Shown one piece after another: positions 43,342 to 49,742 of a DNA stretch of 64,000 nt. Below the pieces are notes generated by a model. That model was given only the letters and a program-made list of their open reading frames with translations. It had not been told where the DNA came from and did not search any database. Origin of the DNA: Caballeronia temeraria (GTDB taxonomy: Bacteria > Pseudomonadota > Gammaproteobacteria > Burkholderiales > Burkholderiaceae). The stretch is from the NCBI RefSeq assembly GCF_001544795.2, contig NZ_FCOI02000002.1:372001-436000 (forward strand). Direction: 5' to 3'. Made by a program: the position numbers and the translations under genes. How positions within the stretch are numbered: the first letter of the stretch is position 1; each line of letters starts with the position of its first letter.

Positions 43342-43713
43342 TCACATATACCTGAGCTTAAACATTACTGCTACTTGCTCTTGGCAAACTAGGTGTAATT
43401 CGGTTGCGTAGGAATAGTATTTGTTCTTATAGCCAGCCCAAGTGTTTGTCTCAAAGTCCCATTTGCGTTGGACAGCTTCTACAGGTTCTGTCTCGAAGAA
43501 ATGCAAACCCCAATGCGTTTTTTCCGCGACGCGCTTCTGCCATTCCGGTGTTCTGGAGTCGGAGCTTTTACTGTTACCGTCACCAAACGATTCTGTAAGC
43601 CAGTCATAAAGCTCTTTATGCAGCTTTAACTTTGGGTTCACTGATGTCTTGAAAATGTACAAGCCGTGGCTGTCAAGCGATTCACTCCATACATGGTTAT
43701 TGTGATCGTTCAT
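43342..43713 (-). CDS. Small phage protein with FKL signature, 123 aa
   Basis: Starts MNDHNNHVWSESLDSHGLYI; helix LKLHKELYDWLTESFGDG; a variable middle; ends CQEQVAVMFKLRYM. The ATG overlaps the stop of the 56-aa gene (ATGA). Role unknown. Confidence 0.86.
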   Translation of the reverse strand: MNDHNNHVWSESLDSHGLYIFKTSVNPKLKLHKELYDWLTESFGDGNSKSSDSRTPEWQKRVAEKTHWGLHFFETEPVEAVQRKWDFETNTWAGYKNKYYSYATELHLVCQEQVAVMFKLRYM

Positions 43714-43880
43714 TGCGCGCCCCCGAATGCGTTCAGCAGTTGTTGAACCATCGCCTTTAATTCTCTTACTTCATGTAGAAGCGTGTTCATGCCACTGCTT
43801 TCCGGCCCGTTAGCAGCTTTATAGACAAGGTAGTCATGCTCGCTGTTGAACCATTGTTGGGAATTGCTATCGTAATACAT
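43710..43880 (-). CDS. Small helical phage protein, 56 aa
   Basis: Starts MYYDSNSQQWFNSEHDYLVY. The second half is one amphipathic Leu-rich helix (NTLLHEVRELKAMVQQLLNA), likely a coiled coil, ending FGGAQ. GGAGAGA lies before ATG 43880, and the stop overlaps the next gene's start. Too short to be noticed by length alone, but start site, coupling and composition support it. Confidence 0.82.
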   Translation of the reverse strand: MYYDSNSQQWFNSEHDYLVYKAANGPESSGMNTLLHEVRELKAMVQQLLNAFGGAQ

Positions 43881-43926
43881 TGTTCTCTCTCCATTCTTTG
43901 CCGCTTATCGTGCGGCTCTATTCTCG

Positions 43927-44277
43927 TTAAACCGTCCGAAACATATATGGGGTCTTCGGATTCTCAGTTATTGTGAATTCTGATGTTGTTAGTGTGCGAT
44001 CAGTCAAAACAAGATACAAAGTGCCTCCGCTGAACACACTAGTGCCGAAGCGACGCAGGGTTGCTTCGCTCTCGAAACGAACTGCGCCGTTAGCAAGGTA
44101 GTGGGGCTTAGTGTTTGAGAAGAACTTCTCCCTAACGGTTTTCAACTCGTACTTGTATAGCTCAGTGTTTGACTTGCTTTGTTCTTCTTCGATGTTCCCT
44201 TGCTTTACGTCATTGCAGGCTTTCAAAACAAGCAGAGGGACAACAACAGCAAGAATAATGATTAGGCATGTTGGCAT
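43927..44277 (-). CDS. Membrane-anchored phage protein, 116 aa
   Basis: Starts MPTCLIIILAVVVPLLVLKA, one N-terminal helix, then a polar domain (ELYKYELKTVREKFFSNTKP). Start overlaps the previous stop (TAATG at 44277). The rest of the frame upstream of this ATG lies inside the previous gene. A Cys after the helix (LKACND) may suggest a lipoprotein, but the order is weak. Unknown. Confidence 0.8.
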   Translation of the reverse strand: MPTCLIIILAVVVPLLVLKACNDVKQGNIEEEQSKSNTELYKYELKTVREKFFSNTKPHYLANGAVRFESEATLRRFGTSVFSGGTLYLVLTDRTLTTSEFTITENPKTPYMFRTV

Positions 44278-44732
44278 TACTGTCCTTCTCCCTGTGACGC
44301 TGCAAAGGCGAACACTGCCTCCATGAAGTCCTTCCATTGTTCTTCTGTGAAAGTCCATGAACACACTTGCTGCCTTCCTACAAAGAAGCCGCAAGTATCA
44401 AGCTCCTGTCCATCCTGATTCCACCAAGCGCCTCGAATCGAACCGCCCCAATCAAGCCTACCTGCAAAGAACGTCGTGTTGCACATAAGCAAGTATTGCT
44501 GATAGTTGCTTTCGTCCTCGATAAACTTAAAGGTCGTTTTGCGTGTGATCACTTTACAAACTTGTAGGGCAACGTTAGCGAACAGTGCGCTAACTTCGTC
44601 GTCGTAAGTCGTGAAATCAAATAGATGGTCGCCTAAGAAGGCAAACTTACTTGGCTCACCACCGCGAACTTCGCATAGGTCCGTGTACATTGCGTAGCTG
44701 TCTTCAAGCAGTTTTGGGTAGTCGTTAGTCAT
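44277..44732 (-). CDS. Hypothetical phage protein, 151 aa
   Basis: Starts MTNDYPKLLEDSYAMYTDLC. Notable segments are FLGDHLFDFTTYDDEVSALF and QYLLMCNTTFFAGRLDWGGS with IRGAWW after it; similar text occurs in other phage proteins as far as I recall, without known function. Trp- and Cys-rich end (CSWTFTEEQWKDFMEAV). Own promoter box upstream. Confidence 0.85.
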   Translation of the reverse strand: MTNDYPKLLEDSYAMYTDLCEVRGGEPSKFAFLGDHLFDFTTYDDEVSALFANVALQVCKVITRKTTFKFIEDESNYQQYLLMCNTTFFAGRLDWGGSIRGAWWNQDGQELDTCGFFVGRQQVCSWTFTEEQWKDFMEAVFAFAASQGEGQ

Positions 44733-44784
44733 GTTGTTATTCTCTCGGAAAGTAGCAGCATCAGCGCTGCTACACCCTTTCTTC

Positions 44785-44792
44785 TATTTATG
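44785..44792 (-). promoter_or_regulatory. Phage CATAAATA box before the 44732 gene
   Basis: On the minus strand TGCATCTTAAAAACATAAATAGAA, split here as TGCATCTTAAAA plus ACATAAATAGAA, lies 53 bp before the ATG. The box at 47829 has almost the same 24 bases. Confidence 0.7.
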
Positions 44793-44795
44793 TTT

Positions 44796-45131
44796 TTAAG
44801 ATGCAGCTTGATCCCGCTTGCCGGGATATAACCGCTGCACGCCCGTAATGCGGTCACTGTACAGCAGCTTAACTGTGAGCGCGTCGTTGTCTTTCCACAG
44901 ATACAGTGAACCCATGAACCATTGATGCTTGATGCGTCGCGCATTCAAGTCTGCTGAAAAGCTGAAGACATCCTCGTCAAGCATTCCGTGGAGGTCCATA
45001 CTCATAACGTATCGGGAATGGCTGATGGTCTTTTTAATGCGAGCCAACGTCTGCTCATAGTACCTGCGCGTTGAGCTCATCTTGTATTTCATTCTTTTGG
45101 GTGTTGCTACTCTTGTTGTTGGCTTTTTCAT
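44796..45131 (-). CDS. Small basic phage protein with FKL-like segment, 111 aa
   Basis: N-terminus very basic (TRVATPKRMKYKMSSTRRYY), then SMDLHGMLDEDVFSFSADLN, SLYLWKDNDALTVKLLYSDR near the end and a basic tail. The D-A-L-x-V-K-L-L-Y stretch is a looser form of the FKL signature. ATGA overlap with the gene before it. Confidence 0.82.
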   Translation of the reverse strand: MKKPTTRVATPKRMKYKMSSTRRYYEQTLARIKKTISHSRYVMSMDLHGMLDEDVFSFSADLNARRIKHQWFMGSLYLWKDNDALTVKLLYSDRITGVQRLYPGKRDQAAS

Positions 45132-45628
45132 TGTTGTTCTCTCTTTGATAGTTCTAGTTCTTCAAACGCAAGTTGGAAAACGAAGCGTCCGTCTTCTTCT
45201 AGCTTTGCTGACAGGTAGTCATATGGTGAACCGTATGTGCTGCTGGCGTTCAACCAGACTGCCGCATCTGCTTCTTGAAAGAGGATTGACGCAAACGCTT
45301 CTTCCTGGCTCTCAGTAATCAAATTCATCATCGCAGTTGTATCCCAAAGCTTCGTCATCCATCTGTGACGAATGATCTGCGCGTACTCGATCTGCTTCTG
45401 CGAACCCTGCAAGTCTGGCAAAGAACTGGTCTGCGCCCATTGACGCGCATTGTTCAGCGTTTGTCGAAACTTCGCATCTCGTTCCGCACGCATCTCCGCT
45501 TGCGCTTGATTCGCTATCTCCCGCGACGTTCTCAGCGATTCGTACTTCTGGTACTGCTGTGGCGTCAACGGCGGGTGACCATTCATGGCTCTCAACGTGT
45601 TGACTGTTTCTAGAAATGTTGGTGTCAT
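45128..45628 (-). CDS. Hypothetical phage protein, 166 aa
   Basis: Starts MTPTFLETVNTLRAMNGHPP, then PQQYQKYESLRTSREIANQA and LQGSQKQIEYAQIIRHRWM. The latter resembles the L-x-G-S-x-K-Q-I-x-W-A-x-x-I-R motif seen in plasmid and phage hypothetical proteins. GGAG lies nine bases before the ATG. Its first 317 bases overlap, in another frame, the end of the 358-aa gene; see the findings. Confidence 0.85.
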   Translation of the reverse strand: MTPTFLETVNTLRAMNGHPPLTPQQYQKYESLRTSREIANQAQAEMRAERDAKFRQTLNNARQWAQTSSLPDLQGSQKQIEYAQIIRHRWMTKLWDTTAMMNLITESQEEAFASILFQEADAAVWLNASSTYGSPYDYLSAKLEEDGRFVFQLAFEELELSKREQQ

Positions 45629-46388
45629 AGCGTGTCTCCATAATTTGTTTTAGTGTGGCTTGTGATGAAGCAGGGTGTACGCCGATGGTGTCGTAGAAGC
45701 CGTACATGACCGCAGCTTTCAGCTTGCGTTCTGGGTTAGGTTCGGGTCTGCGCATCTCTACTGGCACTTGCAACTGCTCGCCGTTGATCGTCAAGATCAG
45801 TTCAACGTATGGCGTGCCGTCTTTCTTGAAGCAAGGGATAAGCGTCGCTTGGTGCGTGTGGAAGCCCTTGCGACCCTGCTTGAACACATTGGCGTATTGA
45901 AAGCCGAACTTGGTCTTTGGGAAGAAGTGCTCGACCTCGTCTTGCTTCTTGTGCTTCTTCAGGTTCTGCTTGACTGCTTCACCGATCATGCTTGTTTGCG
46001 CCTTGTATTCGGCCCATGCGTCGTTCTCGCCCATCAACGTGCGTGAAGGACGATGCAGGTCATTACCGAAGTCGTACATGTAGAAGAAGCAAGTCTTCAG
46101 GTTGTAGCGTAGTTGCTCTGGGTTCTTGGTGGTAGAGTACGTGACCTTCAATACATACTTGGCCTTACCACGTGTTGAGTGAGCGGTGTTGTCGAAGAAC
46201 TGAGCACGCAACCATGTAATGCGGAATGCGTCGGTCATCAGCTTGTCTTCAAACGTTTCTGCACGTTCGACTGCTGCTTTGAACTTCTCTTCTTTTTGGA
46301 TTTGTTGCGCTGTCTTCTTAGCGGCTTGTTTTGCGCGGTCGTCTTCTGTGACGCCGGATAGAAAATCGGTGATGGAGAATGTGGTCAT
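45312..46388 (-). CDS. Hypothetical phage protein, 358 aa, nearest to the divergent region
   Basis: Residues 1-50 are a charged coiled-coil-like stretch (DDRAKQAAKKTAQQIQKEEK). Residues 60-250 look globular, with WLRAQFFDNTAHSTRGKAKY, CFFYMYDFGNDLHRPSRTLM and HTHQATLIPCFKKDGTPYVE. Residues from 255 are Ser/Ala/acidic and share DNA with the next gene. Not recognised. First leftward gene from the repeat-rich region, so a DNA role is possible but not shown. Confidence 0.82.
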   Translation of the reverse strand: MTTFSITDFLSGVTEDDRAKQAAKKTAQQIQKEEKFKAAVERAETFEDKLMTDAFRITWLRAQFFDNTAHSTRGKAKYVLKVTYSTTKNPEQLRYNLKTCFFYMYDFGNDLHRPSRTLMGENDAWAEYKAQTSMIGEAVKQNLKKHKKQDEVEHFFPKTKFGFQYANVFKQGRKGFHTHQATLIPCFKKDGTPYVELILTINGEQLQVPVEMRRPEPNPERKLKAAVMYGFYDTIGVHPASSQATLKQIMETRYDTNISRNSQHVESHEWSPAVDATAVPEVRIAENVAGDSESSASGDACGTRCEVSTNAEQCASMGADQFFARLAGFAEADRVRADHSSQMDDEALGYNCDDEFDY

Positions 46389-46448
46389 CTCTTCTTCTTA
46401 TAATAGTTTGGTGACTGGTTAGGTCGTGCTGTGCGTCGTTCGCCTTCG

Positions 46449-46455
46449 TATTTAG
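46449..46455 (-). promoter_or_regulatory. Phage CTAAATA box for the leftward operon
   Basis: CTAAATACGAAGG on the minus strand, 61 bp before ATG 46388. A second minus-strand box, GATAAATA, lies farther upstream at about 46603-46610. Confidence 0.55.
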
Positions 46456-46510
46456 CAAAGAAGCGAGAAAAATGCGTTATAGCGGTATTCTGCGGTATCG
46501 CGGGGATTTA

Positions 46511-46907
46511 GTCAAAATGATGGGGACCACCACAGTCCCCATCCAGCACTTTTGCCAGCTACGACAAGAAATGACCAGCAGGCATTGCACCGGCTGTCCG
46601 TTTATTTATCTGGATTCTACGGGACACCTGCGAATACGTCAAAATACTCGTCGCACGTCAAAAGTGCGTTTCTTATTCAAGATACCATCTAATATATAGA
46701 TATAGAAGGAATAAGAAACGCACTTTTCGCAGGCTCAAAGTGCAGATTTCTTTCCGGCTTTCTGCCGTTATCTGGGTGACTTCGTCCTGCTTCGCAGGTA
46801 CCTTCGGTGGCTTCGCTTCCTCAGGTAGCAGCTTTCAGCGGCTGGTGCCTAGTTCTTGAAAGTGAATTGAGCCGTTATACCGCAGATTCCCGACATTCGT
46901 CAAAATG
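46511..46907 (+). repeat. Repeated GTCAAAATG elements
   Basis: GTCAAAATG at 46511 and 46899, GTCAAAAT at 46638 and GTCAAAA at 46657, three of them preceded by CG; an inverted copy CATTTTGAC lies at 47700-47708. Same orientation for four copies, as in iterons or multiple protein sites. Confidence 0.65.
46660..46727. repeat. 19-bp perfect inverted repeat with AT-rich 30-base centre
   Basis: AAAAGTGCGTTTCTTATTC (46660-46678) pairs perfectly with GAATAAGAAACGCACTTTT (46709-46727). The centre is 30 bases, nearly all A/T, and holds a smaller ATCTA/TAGAT palindrome. The arm overlaps one GTCAAAA element. Could be an origin structure or a large operator; as a terminator it lacks a GC stem. Confidence 0.85.
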
Positions 46908-46927
46908 AGCGATGCACCAACACGGTG

Positions 46928-47129
46928 CATAAATATTGGCAAGCGTCTCATTGAATTACCGTATTGCCGATGCGGCGGGATTGACGCACCCGGTCATAGA
47001 ACAGCCCGTTCTGCGCGGGAAATCGGCTAACGCAGAAAACACATATCGACCAACGCTACTGCGAATAGCGCGGTACTGTGGTCTCGATTATGAGCAGACG
47101 GAGCGACTTTCGAGTCGCTCTTTCTGTTT
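46928..47129 (+). ncRNA. Candidate second small phage RNA
   Basis: CATAAATA at 46928, itself overlapped by the palindrome ATGCACC-AACAC-GGTGCAT (46912-46930), is followed by about 165 bases without a convincing gene and then the hairpin terminator at 47101-47129. The order box, no gene, terminator, next box repeats the case at 42580. A frame from TTG 46936 crosses the terminator and reads poorly, so an RNA product or an attenuated leader is more likely. Confidence 0.4.
47101..47129 (+). terminator. Terminator upstream of the rightward operon
   Basis: GAGCGAC-TTTCGA-GTCGCTC followed by TTTCTGTTT. It ends before the box at 47134, so it cannot serve the downstream genes; it must end RNA coming from the divergent region. 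Confidence 0.85.
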
Positions 47130-47133
47130 GCGG

Positions 47134-47141
47134 CATAAATA
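47134..47141 (+). promoter_or_regulatory. Phage CATAAATA box before the 47182 gene
   Basis: CATAAATACCGTGACA, 41 bp before ATG 47182. The following ACCGTG is also seen after the box at 31652. Confidence 0.65.
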
Positions 47142-47181
47142 CCGTGACATAGCGGCAATCAAGCCGTGTGAAGGTGTGTGT

Positions 47182-47370
47182 ATGCCAAAGATGAAGCTCA
47201 AGACCACTGCTGAACGCTTTTTCAAGCACCGTTTAGCAATCGCTGCTTGGTTGGTGGAAAACCATGTAGCGGTTGAGATTCACTTCTGGCCCGCATCACA
47301 GAAGGCTTGCTTGCTGTTCGACAAGACAGCAGATGCGCAACGCCTAGTAGAACAAGTAGAAGGGCTGTAA
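47182..47370 (+). CDS. Hypothetical phage protein, 62 aa
   Basis: Starts MPKMKLKTTAERFFKHRLAI. Basic N-terminal helix, then VAVEIHFWPASQKACLLFDK and a helix ADAQRLVEQVEGL. First gene of the rightward series. Start 47182 is preferred to a long upstream frame because it follows the terminator and box. Stop overlaps the next ATG (TAATG). Confidence 0.8.
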   Translation: MPKMKLKTTAERFFKHRLAIAAWLVENHVAVEIHFWPASQKACLLFDKTADAQRLVEQVEGL

Positions 47371-47699
47371 TGTCACGACCAAAACCAACAGTAATAGCAG
47401 TGATGCCAGCGAACAGAAAGCATCACATAGTAGAGATACTAGAAGCAGAGGCTATCTATGCGGTCTTCTATGATGGTCGTCCAGTCAACCTACGCGAACG
47501 CTGTAGCGCCTACGACTATCCCGGCCCAAAGTACAAGAAGGTGTCGTTCCCTAATCCCGGCCATGCGTTCAATTTGGCTGAAAAGCTCAATGCCAGATTC
47601 CAGACAGACAAGTTTGCCGTGTACAAGCTGACTGTTGGCGAGCTAGTGACGGAACCGCCAAAGCCAGAACCAAAGCCACGTAAAAAGAAGAAGCAATAA
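47370..47699 (+). CDS. Hypothetical basic phage protein, 109 aa
   Basis: Starts MSRPKPTVIAVMPANRKHHI. Middle segments YAVFYDGRPVNLRERCSAYD and FPNPGHAFNLAEKLNARFQT; ends in a Pro/Lys tail PKPEPKPRKKKKQ. The tail suggests DNA or RNA contact. Coupled to the gene before it. Confidence 0.82.
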   Translation: MSRPKPTVIAVMPANRKHHIVEILEAEAIYAVFYDGRPVNLRERCSAYDYPGPKYKKVSFPNPGHAFNLAEKLNARFQTDKFAVYKLTVGELVTEPPKPEPKPRKKKKQ

Positions 47700-47779
47700 C
47701 ATTTTGACGCCAGATTAGGCAGACAGCAGAATAATAGTCCGTTCAGAGAGTGCTCTGTCATGAGAGCAACAACAGAGAA

Positions 47780-47802
47780 GGCCGCCTACAGCGGTCTTTT
47801 TT
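47780..47802 (+). terminator. Terminator after the 47182-47699 pair
   Basis: GGCCGC-CTACA-GCGGTC followed by TTTTTT; one G-T pair in the stem. About 80 bp after the stop. Confidence 0.85.
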
Positions 47803-47828
47803 GTGGCTATCAACTTGCATCTTAAAAG

Positions 47829-47836
47829 TATAAATA
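47829..47836 (+). promoter_or_regulatory. Phage TATAAATA box before the 47874 gene
   Basis: Exact TATAAATA, 37 bp before ATG 47874, with CGGGAG between. The bases before it (TTGCATCTTAAAAG) match those at the 44785 box on the other strand. Confidence 0.75.
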
Positions 47837-47873
47837 GAAATGCGGGGCGATAGTGCTCCGGGAGAATAGCAAC

Positions 47874-48164
47874 ATGTTCGGTTTTTTTGAGAAGAAAGCG
47901 ACGAAGCCTTGGGTCTTCACCAAATTTGAGATAGATGAACGTAACTTGAACCGTATCGAAGTGCCTGAAGGCATTGAAGTAAAGCAGACGCTTGATTCTC
48001 TGTTCAGTATTAGAACAAACTGGCTCAGCGATCCAGTTACGTATGAACTGTACTTTCCGCCAGAGCGCGAAGACGATGCATTGATGTTCAAGCTGCAATT
48101 CGGAGAGTATATCGAGGACACAACCCAGTGGCAGGCAATCAGTCCAAGTCAAGGAACGTGGTAA
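47874..48164 (+). CDS. Small phage protein with FKL signature, 96 aa
   Basis: Starts MFGFFEKKATKPWVFTKFEI and has EREDDALMFKLQFGEYIEDT near the end, after which about 15 further residues follow. Strand-rich. Stop overlaps the next start (TAATG). Function unknown. Confidence 0.86.
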   Translation: MFGFFEKKATKPWVFTKFEIDERNLNRIEVPEGIEVKQTLDSLFSIRTNWLSDPVTYELYFPPEREDDALMFKLQFGEYIEDTTQWQAISPSQGTW

Positions 48165-48319
48165 TGACAGAAGAAGAATTGAGACGCTGGGCCGAAAAGA
48201 TGGATCGCACAGGCACGACTCACAGCGAAGAATCAAAAGAGAAGATGCGACAGGCCAAGCTAGGCAAGACCAGAGGGCCATACAAGAAAAAGAACAAAGA
48301 CAAGGGAGAGACAAAATGA
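48164..48319 (+). CDS. Small NUMOD3-like DNA-binding peptide, 51 aa
   Basis: MTEEELRRWAEKMDRTGTTH leads into SEESKEKMRQAKLGKTRGPY and a KKKNKDK tail. The middle resembles the NUMOD3 DNA-binding motif of GIY-YIG and HNH homing endonucleases, but no nuclease domain is attached. It may be a remnant or a free-standing DNA-binding piece. ATGA-type overlap with the next gene. Confidence 0.75.
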   Translation: MTEEELRRWAEKMDRTGTTHSEESKEKMRQAKLGKTRGPYKKKNKDKGETK

Positions 48320-48687
48320 AGGTTAAAAAGCTTATCGAACTGCTGCATAAGGTCGATCCAGAAGCTGAAACGCAAACGGAGATTTATGCGTCAATTGATC
48401 TCGCAATGGATCGGGAGACCTTAGTGTTGATCGCTCGTGGCGAATATAGCGGCGCGATTCTGCTGAACGCTGCTCTGCTAGGCTTTTCCAACGCTGTAGA
48501 CAAGTTCCAGCAACACGCTAACGAGACCGGCAAGCAACGCGACAATCATCCACGCGCTGTGTTCGAACAAGCTCGTGCGGCCTACGACCAATTCTGTAGA
48601 GACGCTGGCTGCAAGCATTCCGCTTTTGATCTTGGCTATTACCACTCCCTCGATCAATGCCACAACTGCCGCAAGCGAGGCGAATGA
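48316..48687 (+). CDS. Hypothetical phage protein, 123 aa
   Basis: Starts MKVKKLIELLHKVDPEAETQ, a pattern (K-V-x-x-L-I-x-x-L-x-x-x-D-P-x-A) common at the start of small phage proteins. The C-terminal half has C-x3-C-like spacing (DAGCKHSAFDLGYYHSLDQC, HNCRKRG), possibly metal-binding. Unknown function. Confidence 0.82.
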   Translation: MKVKKLIELLHKVDPEAETQTEIYASIDLAMDRETLVLIARGEYSGAILLNAALLGFSNAVDKFQQHANETGKQRDNHPRAVFEQARAAYDQFCRDAGCKHSAFDLGYYHSLDQCHNCRKRGE

Positions 48688-48720
48688 TCTGCACATAGTT
48701 GCTGAACGCACAAAGCGGAT

Positions 48721-48749
48721 TTGCCGTGGTATCTGTCGGAACATAGAAT
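48721..48749 (+). promoter_or_regulatory. Host-type sigma70 promoter of the secreted-protein gene
   Basis: TTGCCG (48721) and TAGAAT (48744) with a 17-base spacer, 45 bp before ATG 48794. Unlike most phage genes here, this one has no TAAATA box, which fits expression in the lysogen. Confidence 0.65.
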
Positions 48750-48793
48750 CGTAGCGCCTACATATGGGGCAACGACAACAAGACGAGGGACCA

Positions 48794-49054
48794 ATGAAAA
48801 AGATCATTCTTTGTGCGGCAGCACTCATGCCGCTGCTTGCACATGCGCAATGGTACGGGTCGCAACAGCAGATCGGAAACAACAGCTACGGTAGCTACTC
48901 TGGCCCGAACGGATCGTCGATGAATTCGAGCTCGACGCAGATCGGGAATACGACGTACACGAACCAGAGCTACAGCGACGGTCAAGGTCACACGACGTAC
49001 AGCAACACGTCGTCAACGCGCATCGGCAACACCGTCTACACCAACGGCTACTGA
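48794..49054 (+). CDS. Small secreted repeat protein, moron-like, 86 aa
   Basis: Signal peptide MKKIILCAAALMPLLAHAQ, then a Ser/Thr/Asn/Gly/Tyr-rich mature part built on repeats: QQQIGNNSYGSY, STQIGNTTYTNQ and STRIGNTVYTNG. Base composition is nearer the host than the neighbouring genes. Own host-type promoter and terminator mark it as a cassette expressed from the prophage. Similar short Gly/Ser/Tyr proteins are known in Burkholderia genomes; role unknown. Confidence 0.85.
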   Translation: MKKIILCAAALMPLLAHAQWYGSQQQIGNNSYGSYSGPNGSSMNSSSTQIGNTTYTNQSYSDGQGHTTYSNTSSTRIGNTVYTNGY

Positions 49055-49076
49055 AGCACTTGTAGTCCTCGGCTTT

Positions 49077-49100
49077 GGCGTCCTTAGGGGCGCCATTTTT
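49077..49100 (+). terminator. Terminator of the secreted-protein gene
   Basis: GGCGTCC-TTAG-GGGCGCC followed by ATTTTT, 22 bp after the stop. Confidence 0.85.
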
Positions 49101-49178
49101 GTTTGGAGCGTTGGCGTACACTGTTAGCGGACTGCATCGTACAATCGTTTCCGGTCTGTACCTGACGAGGGCGAAACG

Positions 49179-49742
49179 ATGCTAACGGGAATGGTGGCGC
49201 TGCTAACACTGCTTGTAGCAGCTTTCGGTGGATGGATCGCGTACCAGCAGATGCGGATCAACCGCACCAAGTTGAAGGTGGACCGTTTTGACAAGCGCTT
49301 CGAGGTGTACGAGACGACTATGGACTTCGTGAACGACGTGCTAGCAACGCAGGGTACGTCAGGCACCAATCTGGACGGCTTCTTGCAAGCCGTTAGAAAG
49401 TCGCAATTCTTACTAGGCGATGACATACACGAATACCTCCTTGAGATCGCCTCAACTGCTACTTCGATCGAGAAGTTCAGCAAAGAGATCAACGCGTCGA
49501 GCGCCGATGCATTTTTCGGGGTTAGTAAGATGCGTAAGGAGGACGCTTTGGAGAAGAGAGACAATGCCATTGATTGGCTAGGCGAACATCACGCCTACCA
49601 TATCAGCGGTATGTTCCACCCCTACCTATCGGTAGAAGATATCAATGGCCTCCGACCGACGATCCTGAAAAACCCGCTAGCGCGAATACCGCTTGGAACT
49701 CATATGCGCAACTTTCGCAAACGTATTCTTGGTAAACGGTGA
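49179..49742 (+). CDS. Membrane-anchored hypothetical protein, 187 aa
   Basis: One N-terminal helix (MLTGMVALLTLLVAAFGGWI) followed by AYQQMRINRTKLKVDRFDKR and FEVYETTMDFV. This helix-then-basic-linker layout with K-L-x-x-D-x-F-D-x-R-F-x-V-Y-E is seen in many bacterial and prophage proteins of unknown role. The rest is helical. Its last 101 bases overlap the end of a gene on the other strand. Confidence 0.84.
   Translation: MLTGMVALLTLLVAAFGGWIAYQQMRINRTKLKVDRFDKRFEVYETTMDFVNDVLATQGTSGTNLDGFLQAVRKSQFLLGDDIHEYLLEIASTATSIEKFSKEINASSADAFFGVSKMRKEDALEKRDNAIDWLGEHHAYHISGMFHPYLSVEDINGLRPTILKNPLARIPLGTHMRNFRKRILGKR

Larger units (their letters stand above)
46389..47181. other. Gene-free divergent region, candidate origin and control region
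   Basis: 793 bp between the leftward and rightward phage genes. It holds four GTCAAAA elements, a 19-bp perfect inverted repeat, several GC hairpins (46521-46541 TGGGGAC/GTCCCCA; 46756-46806 CGGC/GCCG and CCTGC/GCAGG), TCTGCGGTAT (46489) with its inverted copy (46877), a palindrome ATGCACC/GGTGCAT on a promoter box, and boxes facing both ways. A weak frame from 46936 is judged non-coding. Replication origin or master switch are the leading options. Confidence 0.6.

Noticed and set aside
46660-46727. Protelomerase target (linear plasmid prophage telomere)
   Set aside because: The palindrome has a 30-base unpaired centre, and the element is integrated with an attL and a tyrosine integrase, so a telomere is unlikely.
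46936-47181. Extension of the first rightward gene upstream to 46936
   Set aside because: It would need a TTG start without a ribosome site and would read through a clear terminator (47101-47129) and a promoter box (47134).
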